Shown here in pieces: positions 1 through 12,000 of a stretch of DNA of 64,000 bases. Every line of letters begins with the position of its first letter. Positions within the stretch are counted from its first letter, which is position 1. The notes under the pieces are model-generated. The model saw only the letters and a program-made list of their open reading frames with translations. It had not been told where the DNA came from and searched no databases. The translations under genes and the position numbers were made by a program. The stretch comes from Apostichopus californicus (Eukaryota; Echinodermata; Holothuroidea; Aspidochirotida; Stichopodidae). The stretch is taken from positions 1-64,000 of the forward strand of contig JAIPMN010011762.1 in NCBI GenBank assembly GCA_020650975.1, read 5' to 3'.

Positions 1-84
1 AGTGTGTTATATGGAACTCACACTTTCAGAAGCTCACTACTAGTGATCAGTGTGGTCTCATCATTGTCTGGATGTTTTACAAAG
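1..84 (+). CDS. WDR35: WDR35 window exon 1 (partial)
   Basis: The frame from base 3 gives residues 1-27, including [19 protein letters not shown], the third blade of the first WD40 propeller. Donor GTAAGG follows at 85. An alternative acceptor CAG ends at 29, but the upstream codons (VIWN) also match the family, so I keep the exon open to the window edge. Confidence 0.9.
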
Positions 85-3000
85 GTAAGGTCAAAGGTCA
101 TTCACCAAACGAATAAGAACTGAAAAGCTGGATAAAAGCATTTTGAATATGGGCTTTTTTAAAGTCAGGCCGATATCAAGTTTGTTAAACGTTTGATTGC
201 AACCGATGACACAATAACCATTAAAAGCCTATCACATATGGTGTGCTCTTAGCAGTTCTATTGTAGGGTTCCAGCTGAGCATGTACTTGAATGGTTTTAC
301 AACACTTGTTAAAACTTTTAAAGATAATTTTAAGAGCTGTCATTTCCGTACATGTTTGACGGGCATGACTTGCTAAAGATCTTCACAAATGAGCCTCAAA
401 CTTTAATAACATGTATACATACAATAGATCATAAATTAGAAAAGTGTAAGTATCTTTCTAAAATATTGATATGAAACTTTGCAGGTTTTAATTGTAATGA
501 ACTTTCTTTTAATAGCCTTCTAGTTTCCATAAGAGTGGTATACATACCAGCAGAAACAAATAGAGTAATTAGTTAAAAGTCAACTTAATAAAAAAGTCTG
601 TTCCTAAGAAGTTGACAAGATGATCCACAAGGAACTGATCTGACATATGAAAATTTGATTCTTTATAAGTCATTACATGAAGCGCTTACACCTACCGGAA
701 ACATTCTACTGAAATCCTTTCTCAGGATTTCATTTCTGGGTGTGATCAAATTCTCTTACATCCCAAAGGTTTTTACGAGGGAAAGGTGTCAAATTGTGAT
801 GTAAAGAAGGAAAATTTGGCAATTTTACTTTTATCAATTATTTTTTTCAAGTAGTGAGATTACACAAGTTACATTGGAAATCAGTACAGGCCAGCTCTAT
901 TTGGGCTTGAGGGTTGCGGGTCAGCCTCCCTCCCTCTCATCCCCGTCCCTGAAGAAACATCTTGACAAATTATTGTGTTTTGCTCTTTTTTTAGTCCTTG
1001 GAGTGGACAAAATATACAGACTAACTAAGGGGCCATCATGTAGTAAGACACAAATTTGTTCAAATTCGCAAAAATAACAATAGTTTTGAAATTTAAAGTT
1101 TTTTGAGGTTCCTTATTAAACAATGGCATTTGATTTCCTCAAAAAAGTTACTGTTAAAGTTTTTTGAGTTGCATATATTTGTTTTTATTATTCCTTATTT
1201 GAACAAGTGTTACTACATGTTGGTTACCACAACTTCAGTTGTGCAATTGTGGGGTCCTGAGTTTGTTCGATAAATGTTGGTGTTTTGGCAGCCAGGCTGT
1301 ATATGACATATATATACTCTTGTGTGCTCTGCTGTTTCACACAGTTTCTGCTGGTCCGCAGAGATAATCTCTTGAGTTTCATGTTGATACATGTTGATGC
1401 ATGTTGATACAGTTGATACATTTTGAATTGTTGTTACAGTCTCATGTTGATACATCCTTGCTGCAGGGGATTTTGCAGCTGTTCATTTTAAAACGGTTCC
1501 TTTGTGACCTGCAGGCTGCAGTTTGGCCATTTTTACAAAATTTGTCAAGTGTGTTTAACACACCTCATCTCTCTCCCTTGCCAAGTGTTGTGCTCACCAA
1601 ACACATTCGCTGCTCAACGAGCATATACCGATTGTGATCTTTGATGGCGTTGAGCCGTCTTATATTAATTGATGCCATTACTATTGTGAAGGCAATCCAT
1701 ATTTGGATGTGCAAAGTAATGTTTTATTTATGTTACCACCTACGTACTCAAAGGAGTGAGCTATGGTTTTGGGGTAGGCCAGAGGGGAGGGGCCCCAAGG
1801 TGATCTTATGGCATTTTAATCTTCTGTTATTTTATATCCAAATTTGCTGAATGTTATTTGTTCAGTGTTTTTTAAAAAAAAAAATTTTTTAGTTTTTGTT
1901 ATTTTTGCTTTCTTTCCGTTACTAAATGATTTGCTTTTGTTTTCCAGTTTCTTTGATTTTTATCTTGAGTAACTATTTTGTAGTTTTCATCATCATTGAT
2001 TGATTTTTATAAAACAACTGAATATAGAGGATTGCTAAACTTTTGTTTTGTTGTTTTTTTTATATTCAGGTTACTGGTACGAAGAGATGATAAACAACCG
2101 TAACAAGTCTGTCGTGACCAGCATGGCATGGACGGGAGACGGACAACGTATCTGCATAGTCTACGAAGACGGTACGTTGATTTATTTAAATTGACTTCAA
2201 AAAAGACGTGAAAGTTAATCTGTCAAAACCGGTAAAAATCAAAATAAAATAAAACTGTTAGCAAACTGCTTATCCACTAGAGAGCCTGTGTAAGAGAATG
2301 TGTTAAAGTAAGTTGGCCTGACGTTTAGATCCTAGCATGATCTTCTTCAGAAGCTAAATTGAGCTTCTTCAGAAGATCCTGCTAGGAACAAAACGTCAGG
2401 CCAGCTTACTTTTACACAAAACCAGTAAATGTAAGATACTGTGGTTTAGACTGAGACCTCCAGCCCTCCCCATACTCCAACCCTACCCCCATGGAATTGA
2501 TCAATAGAATTAACAATCAACAATGGAATGGATATCTCAGATAACTGGTTAGACTCCTTCTACAGCCAGTATTTTGTCTTCTCTTCCGGTTCTTATAAAC
2601 AATTTCTGTATTTGACTTGCACCTATATAGAATTTGTATTTACTGGTAGTGAAGATGAAATGTAACTGAATACCTGTTTCTTTCTCCTCTGTTCATGTTT
2701 GTAGGTGCCGTCATCGTAGGCTCTGTGGACGGTAATCGTATCTGGGGCAAAGAGCTAAAAGGAAACACTCTGTGTCATGTGGCATGGTCACCTGATAGTA
2801 AGATGCTCCTATTTGGAATGAGTAACGGAGAGATACATATCTTTGATAACCAGGGCAATTTTTGTGTGAGTATCTCAGTCTTTTTGTGTGCAAAAACTCG
2901 AACAGAAATACTACTTTATTTATCTAAAAAGTGCTCTACGAGAAGCCTTGAATTCAATCTATTTTATCTACCAATTTCCACCTCTAGACCAAACTTCAAG

Positions 3001-6000
3001 CACAGTGTTTGGCCAATGCCACTGGTGCAGCTAACATCGCAGCCATTGATTGGTACAACGGTCGCCTTGGATACGTAGAACCAGACTGCCCGACTTTGGC
3101 CGTCTGCTTCGATAACGGACGAGCACAGATCATGACGCACGAACAAGATGACAGTGAGTTTACCCAAAATTATTCATGTTCCTTTATCATCCTCAGATTT
3201 TTTCTCCCTTCTTACTGAACCCGAAAGTATAAAATGATCAGCTTCATATTCCTGGTACATATCTTTACAGATCCAGTTCTCATAGATACTGGCATGACCA
3301 TTGTGAAAGCCCAGTGGAACCACAGAGGGTCAGCACTCGCAGTGGCAGGTTCTCAGCGATCTACGACTCAAGACAAAGATGTCAATGTAGTCCAGTTTTA
3401 CAGTCCCTTCGGAGAGGTGAGCACTCCCGTGTGGTCTCAACTTGAGCAATCATTGTAACACTTAGCTCTTAACTGCTGTATGTACTTGTATGTACATAAC
3501 AGACATGAGCTTCTTCCGCGAATTCGCGGAATATCCGTGATTTCTTTTCTACCTTGGGACAAAAACTATTATCCTAACACACTGTAGCATACGCAAACTG
3601 GAACCTATACTGCAATTTTTGCAAAGTTTCGTAATTTTTTTTAACCCCAGGCTTGCCCCTGCAGAAGCAGGAAAATTTATATAAAGTTTTGTAGTTTGCC
3701 GATGGAGATCAATTACGTTGTGTCTTTAACCTGAAGTCTCTAGTTCAAAATAGCTGAAATGCATTTTGAGCATCGTTCCTGCTGGGATCTGGTATGTTAT
3801 TGCTTAGTGCTCAAGGAAGATACTGGGTTGTGTGCTGCCGAAACATTTACGGACTGTATTCTCAGGAGACATTAGACCGACGTGTGTTTAACCTTCTTCT
3901 GTAACCATTTCTTATCACAATCATGCATTTGTCTATTGTCTTTTTGTCCATGCAGCATCTGAGAACCTTGAAAGTACCAGGTAGGGAGATAACAGCCGTG
4001 TCGTGGGAGGGTGGCGGGCTTCGCATCGCTCTAGCGGTGGATAGCTTCATTTACTTTGCTAACATCCGTCCTGACTACAAGTGGGGCTTCTGTGCCAACA
4101 CAGTAGTCTACACGTACACCAAACCAGAGAAAGTTGAACACTGCGTGGTATTCTGGGACTGTAAGAATTCTGAAGTAAGTGTAGTTTAGAATGAGAGGTA
4201 TTGTTTAGCAGTATCAACGTTTGAAATTTAATGGTGCACTAGGGATGGTATCATATGAAACCAACCAGCAGCCTATTGTCTTGGTGTAAACGCTGCTGGC
4301 CATGACAGGGTTGCATGTAATGAACATTATCAGAGTGAAGTATTCCGTTTTTATATATGTAAATGGCAGATATACCAAATGTACCACATTTCTTTATAAA
4401 TCAGTATTATAATAGGAAAGTAAATCTTTTACAGAACAGCTGCAATAATGACATCACAGACCATCTGCTGTGTTACACTTTTTGGAGTATGTTTTTGGGG
4501 GTTTATTTTGTAATAATAGTTCTCATTCCTCCATCAATCACACATTGTGATAGAAACAAGATATTGAGGTGGGATTTTCAACTTACAGAATAGTTTTGTC
4601 TTCCATATAAGTGGCACATTTTTCTGGTATTGGAATACCTTCTAATAGCAATTTGCAATGTATTTTCACAAATACTTCTTAAAGTACTGAAAGCTAGTTT
4701 GCAAACACATTGTGACCATGTAATATTCCAATTTTGTAAGTGTTTATATTCTTTATACAAAGTTTGAATTTTTGTGAAAATTGTTGAGATCATTTTATGA
4801 TTTACCAGATTTATATAGTGCTCTTTTCATGCTTAAGCATGTTCAAGAGCGCTTTACAATGACAACAAAATGACAAAACACTTAAAATAGGAATATGAAA
4901 AATAAAATGGATGCAGTTTAAATATTATTATAAAAATATATATATATATATACTAAGGTAAAATTTTAAAAACAATATAGATTACCATTGTCTCTCTCTC
5001 TCTTTCACAAACAGAAAACTGTGAAGTATGTTCGTAACCTCCTATCTGTGACAGCTTTCGGTGACCACTGCGCTCTGGCTACAAGAGCAGAGGATGCAAC
5101 CAGACAACTGGTGAGAAACATGAGAAAGGGTGCCCAGGGGGCTGCAGCATTCCGCAGCCAGGCTGCGTGTCGTGAAATCTTTTCTGCTGTACGGTTTTCT
5201 CACAAAAGGCACTGCTGGGCTGTTGAGATATAATCTCTATTGTTTGATTCAGTATTTGCTGCCAGGATTTCCCAGCTGCTGCAGCTTAATTTTTTGATAC
5301 GGTGCCCAAATCATTATTTTTCTACATTGCTTAGAGCCACGTTAACCACACAATAGGTCGCGACCCACAAAAATGGAGTGCCAAGTTTTATCATAGCAGA
5401 AAGCAATAAGTTGAAAGAAAGAAAAGAAAAATTGAACGTTAAAACAATATTTCCGATGGATTCCGATTGTAAACTTTCTGCCTTTTGTGCGGTGATTTGT
5501 ATCATAAATTTGATAAATGTGTGTGTTTGTCCCTGTCGTTGACTAACTTTCTGTCAGTGTGCAACCGATTGCAATCAAATCAGTCAATTTTCAATCAAAT
5601 CAATCAATATGCTATTAAATCACTAACCACCATAGAGTATATATTGGGTGATTTGAAGCCATCAAAATTTAGAAGTTGTAGCTAGTCTAGGGAATCCTGA
5701 CACAGGTCATCAAGGGAATAGTTTGGGAAGCATGGATGCAGAGGTCAGGTTGTGTATCATTTCTCAAACATTTGTTGGCTCGAAATTGCCTAAACATGTC
5801 CAAAACATGTCCAAAACGTAGGATCTAACCTTCTAGTATAGCCTTGGACATTGAGATGGGTCAAATGAAACAAGTCTCTCAGCGATATAAACAACGATTT
5901 CTGGGAGCAAATAATAAAATTCTGGTTGAATTTTTACTATGTTTGAACATTTTTTGGTATATTTTGTAGGCAATGCTGGAAAAATGCTTTTCATCAGAGA

Positions 6001-9000
6001 TCATCTTGCTTCTATAATTTATTGTTTTGTTTTCATGTTATTTCTAATTTCAGTATGTATTGGTGTTGTGTAACTCCATCGGCACTCCACTGGAGTCAAA
6101 GTATATCGACATTGGTGAGTCTTATCATCCTTTAGACAGGCATGAGCTGTTTCCGCGAATTCGTGGAATATCCGTGATTTCTTTTCTACCTCGGGGACAA
6201 AAACTATTATCCTAACACACTGTAGCATACACAAACTGGAGCCTATACCGCAATTTTTGCAAAGTTCCGTGTTTTTTTTACCCCAGGCTCATCCCTGTTT
6301 AGAGCAAAATCTGTTCGTTAAAATTGATCGCTGGATTCATGAATTGAATTGAAAACATTGTTTTAACTCCCTTGTTGGAAAGCGATGCTAGATTTAGTCT
6401 TGTTGAAGTTTAATTCAAACGGAAGAGATTTGAATAAATAATAATTGTGCATATTAACAACTCTTGCTGATCAAAGACATATATATACACATAAAAACAG
6501 TCACTGATGATTTTCTATCAGTAGGCATTCAGAACTTACAGACATGGTAAGTTGGTTAACAATCACCAGCCAAACAATCGGCATAGTCCCTGTATTACTG
6601 CTTATTTTACAGAAATTATTAATAGTCTACTCTGAAAAGCCAGTACAGTATCTGTTGTGTGTTTTAATATAAGAAAAATGCCAGTGTGAACGTGACTTTA
6701 GCCAGTAGATATTTTAGGCCCTTGCATCTTTTAACAAGTGACTAAGCATTGGAAAATTCTTGGCCTTTGTCAACAGATTCATCCATAACATTAATGTTTC
6801 ATGATAATACTAATGATGATACATTAATTAATCACCTAACAAAGACGAGAACATACGGTCAAAAGAGAGAAGAGATTGAAATAAAACTCACACAACATTA
6901 TGAAACTCTCTTGAAATTACTTAATTATTTTTCATGTTAATTTAAACTATTTTTTTGGCTCCAGAACCGTTGTTCGTCACCATCACCAAAACTCACATCA
7001 TCGCAGCCTCAAGGGAAGCATTTTACATTTGGCAGTTTAATTCTGCTAAGAAGTTGACAGCAATGGAGGTGAACACCGCCATGGCAAGGAAGAAGGACGG
7101 GAGGGAGAAGGTGTACCACATCGACGACACCCCGTCAGGGGCAGGGGAAGGGATGCCAGATTTCAGCAAAGCTTTTGCGGTACGTGTGTAACGATACTTT
7201 TTGCACAGAGCTTATAATTATTGTAGACCTTTCCTTTTGAAGCATCGAAAGAAAACAACAGTAAAACATGATGGATGCACAAAAATATTGTACAGAAAGA
7301 GTTTTCTGTTTCGATGTGTCATCATTGAAAAATTTTACATATTTTCTTGAAAAAAAAACTAATAGAAATAATGGTTAATTTGTCCCGTGTGGTAGCTAAG
7401 CAGTTTCGGTAGCAAATTCCATTGAATGTTGCTTTGATTGAAAAAGTTCTCACATTTAAATTCATGTTCTTCTCGTATCCTGATCCCAACAGCCGACATC
7501 TGACGCCGTCTGTTGCATCTGTGCATCTGATAAGCTTCTCGTGATTGGTCGGGAATCGGGGACATTGAACTGTTATTCTCTCCCTCATGTAGCTCTGGTC
7601 AACAAACACATCATAAACTACCGTCCTCATGCCCTGTCTCTTAATTGTAATTCAAGGTAAATATATCCCATTACCATGGCAACTAGACAGTTCTCATGTA
7701 GTTTGATATGTCAAGAGTTTCACCTCAGAAAAAATCATTTGATCTTTAGAGCTATGGGCATATAACATGTTTATTGGCTACATCAAGTGCTATGCTAGTT
7801 TCTTTGTTATAACTGTGACATTACTCATTGTAAGCTGACACATTGTAAGAGCGGTTACTGTATGTCTTCAGTTGAGAATTGGGACACTGTGTCCTATCAT
7901 ATCATGCTTCCGATTGGTCACGTACGGTGATGCGAACAACAATGTCTACTCTCTTAGTTAGCGTATCCTAAAAGCTGTGATACCTCATTCACAAAGTTAC
8001 CAAGACCTTTTAGAAAATGAGGACTGTTTTAGTTTGCCAGAGGGACAATATATTTTCATTGCAAGAACGGAACAGTGCCAAGTACTGGGGCCGTATGGTA
8101 ACCGTAGTTGTAGGAACCTGTACAGCTAGGATATGTAGTAAACACACATTGTGTGGTAGGCTACAGGTAAGTGCCTCCCAAGGAACATATTACAGTGTTT
8201 TAATGGAGAAAATTAAGTTATTTTCATTCCAACTCATAGGGTGTTACTACCACTCCATATCTGTAACTTGTTGTATGTATGACAATTGCTGGTACCTATG
8301 CAGCTTGTTACCTCTACTAAATATCCACTGTGTTACAAAGAAAAATGCTTTTGAAGTGTACACACTGTTCTGGAAATATGTTGACTTTAATCAGGAAATA
8401 AATCACTCTCCCCCTCTCTGTCATCTCTGAAGCCGTTTAGCAATCATCGACATATCAGGTATCTTGACATTCTTTGACCTGGAGTCTCGTTGGGTCAATC
8501 CCGAGGGTCAAGAGGTCATAGGTCAGCAGTTGGACTTTGAGAGGAAGGACGTTTGGGACATGAAATGGGCTGAGGACAACTCTGAGCTCTTTGCGATGAT
8601 GGAAAAAACCAGGATGTATATCTTTAGGAACCTGGACCCAGAGGTAACAAAACAGAACGGATCAGATTTGTCAAGTTTTCACCCATCTGTCCACCCATCC
8701 ATCTATCTTTAATAATAATAATAAAGTACATTTATATAGCGCTTAATACAGCGTTACAAAGCACTTTACAAAGTAGGAAAGAGACAAAGGAAACCAAGGA
8801 AAAAAAGAAACTAGGAATCAAACAAACTGTTTTAAGTTGTCTCTTGAAAAATACAAAGGGAGGGAGAGTCACGAACGTGAAATAGGAGTTCGTTCCAAAT
8901 AGGAAGGCGCAGCGACAGAAAAGGCACGATCGCCATAACTAGTGCGGGTACGTGGACCAGGATTTAATTTCCAATGAGCATTGCAATGCATCTATCATCT

Positions 9001-12000
9001 GCATATTTGTTTGGTTGTTTATTGATGTTTGCTTATTTTTCATTGATTGAATTTTTGGGAGGTGGTTGGTTGGCTTGGTGACCAATTACCATTGTTTCAT
9101 TTCACTGTAATGTTTTTGCTTCTTATATTTCTGTCAGGAACCTTTGTTGAGCTCGGGTTACATCTGTAAGTTTGAGGATCTTCAGATCAAGTCCGTCCTA
9201 TTGGATGAAATTATGAGAGATCCCGAACGCCCAAACCGAGAATCAGTGTTGGAAATCGATATTAAGGTAAGACCTCTTCTAAAATACTGCCAACCTTTGT
9301 ACTAACCCATTATTTCTTAGGAGAGTTTTTCCCAAACCATCGCAAGTTCTGAAGAACAAAAAAGTCACCATAATTTCAATTTCTTCTCTTTGGCTCTGAA
9401 GCAAATTTAACCAAATTAATGAAAAACAAAACCAAGAAATTTATGGCTAGACCAGGATTCGAACCAGACCCTGGGGTGAATTAGCTCATTGTTCATTTCC
9501 ATTGTCTTTAATTTCCCAGCCTGGTTAATGTTGTTTATTTACTCGTATATAAACCAAATTTAAACGATTTTTTAATGGGTTCCCTCAGAGTTTGAACAGT
9601 GAACTCCAATTCACTTGCCACTTCTGAAATTGACATTTATTTTTTATGGGGGAGGGGGGGGGTGGTGTTTTTCAGTCCCATCATTGAAAATCCATATCAC
9701 TACAATTTGCATTTGTCTGAATTTTCATTAAGCCAAACAATTTTGATTCACAATGACCGGTTTTCTAAAACCTCAGTACCTTAAATTAGGTTCAGCTCAT
9801 TACAGGCTTGATGATGCGTAATACAAATATTCCAATCTTTTCACAATTTTTATATATTTTTTTTTTTAAATTTTGAAGTTGCTCTTAATTTGATGGAGCA
9901 AAGTAAACCAAGGAAGAAAATGTACCCAACAATTCTTCCTCTTATTAAATGGCAAATTATGATTTTTTATTCTCTCCTGAATTTTGACAGAGTTTACGAG
10001 ACACCAGAGATCTGTTGGAGAAGGTGGGAATTGAAGATGCAGCCCAGTTCATAGAGGATAACCCACATCCCAGATTATGGTGAGATTGCTGACTCCAGTC
10101 AAGAATCAGATTGACATTTAAGATTTACTAGGTTTAATTCCATTTAAGAGTATTTAAGTAGCACAGTTTGAGCAGTACGTCGACAACAGGGCACCTCCAT
10201 GGTGGCCCCCTTAACCGCAGCTAGTACCTGTGTACTCCCCATCAGACATATATTCCTACACCTCTGTTAATACTTTGAAAATGTGATTTACTACTAGTAA
10301 CAAACTTTAACACATAGCCTTGGACAACTATACATTCATATCTGGCCTGCAGTGAGCTGCAGCCCACTCAGCTATTGACAATTTTGACTCATTACATAAC
10401 TGATTTTCATGGAATAGCTAATATCACATAGTAAGACAGAAATCGCTTCTTGACATTAACACAGAGTGTTGTACACCATTGGATGATTGACAGTGTAGAG
10501 CAGAACTGGTCTATAATTACCAGCTTAAGTCACCTCTTAGGGCATAAAATCACATCATAGCATTACTACAGAATGTTGCACTTATCGCTATTCAGACAAA
10601 GTTACCTAACTTAGTCGTGGAATGTTTGTAAAGCTTCCTGCGTTTCTTTTGCCATCCCTCCAGGCGTTTGTTAGCCGAGTCTGCGTTAGAGAACCTCGAC
10701 CTAAAGATGGCCGAGCAGGCGTTCGTGAGGTGCCGAGACTACCAGGGCATCGAGTTTGTCAAGAGGCTTAAAAATCTACAGAGCGAGACAATGAGGAGCG
10801 CTGAAGTCGCTGCTTATTTCAAGAGGTTTGAAGAAGCTGAGAGAATGTACATGGACATGGATCGAAGGTATCGATTGATTTATTAAAAACATTTATTACA
10901 ATAGTTTTAATTCAAAGACAAAATATGATAACCATATTGGTTTTCCTTGGATAACACAGAGGTGAATTTATGCTAACAAATGGTAACAGTGGTATTAGTA
11001 TTAGTATCAGATAAAAGGTTAGGAACTATTCGTACTGTCAGTATGAGTGCTTTGAAGCATAACACAAAAAGACAGTATAAAGTGGTATTAGCAGACGAAA
11101 ATTGTTCCCAACTGGCTGAAATATTGACTTGCATTATAAATTCATCATGATCATGAATATTTACGTTTAACCAGAGACCTGGCTGTGAACCTGCGTATCA
11201 AGCTGGGAGATTGGTTCCGAGTGGTCCAACTGCTCAAGTCTGGAGGTGGTACCGGGGATGACACACAGCTCCAACAGGCCTGGAATGCCATCGGAGATTA
11301 CTATGCGGATAGACAGAAGTGGAGCAATGCAGTGACCTACTACGTCCAGGGTAACAACCAGGAGAGGTTAGCTGATTGTTATTACATGATGGAAGACTTT
11401 GATGGACTCAACAAAATGGCAGACGCTCTACCAGAGAATCATAAACTATTACCGGTGAGAATCTGAAAATCAAAACGATTAAAAGGACTGATTTTTATTT
11501 AATCAAAATTGCTGGAATGCAAATGTTAAACTTGATTGTTTTGTTATTTGTTTTTCACTTCACTTTTATTCAAAGATATGCTAATTGTGTTTGTTTTACC
11601 AAAGTTACCCTGTCCCCTTGATATAGCTTATGATATGGCTAGGCCTAGTAGTAATAGTACTACAACCCTAGGTTAGGCTGTTATTACTATAAATATAACA
11701 CTACCAGTGTTAGTTGTTGTTATGTTGGCCTAATGTTATAACAAACATGTTAGGCTACTGAGATCTCTACCTTTGATATAGAAGACAAGCTTACAGATTT
11801 GGAAGCAAGCATGTTATGAAAGCAAGGTTCAAAAGCAGTCAGTGGTTTGCATTCACTTTTGAGCAAATGTGGAGGTAGCCTAGGTACATTGGTATTATCA
11901 GCATTGTAGCATGTTAGGATAGGATGATGTGTTTACTGTACCTTGTTCAAGTGTTAAGGCCTAGGCTAGGCTTATTGTGTGTGTGTGTGTACATTTACGT

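Noticed and set aside
8017-8430. 137-codon open frame before WDR35 exon 11
   Set aside because: No recognisable domain, amino-acid makeup of translated intron, and it runs into the acceptor of exon 11.
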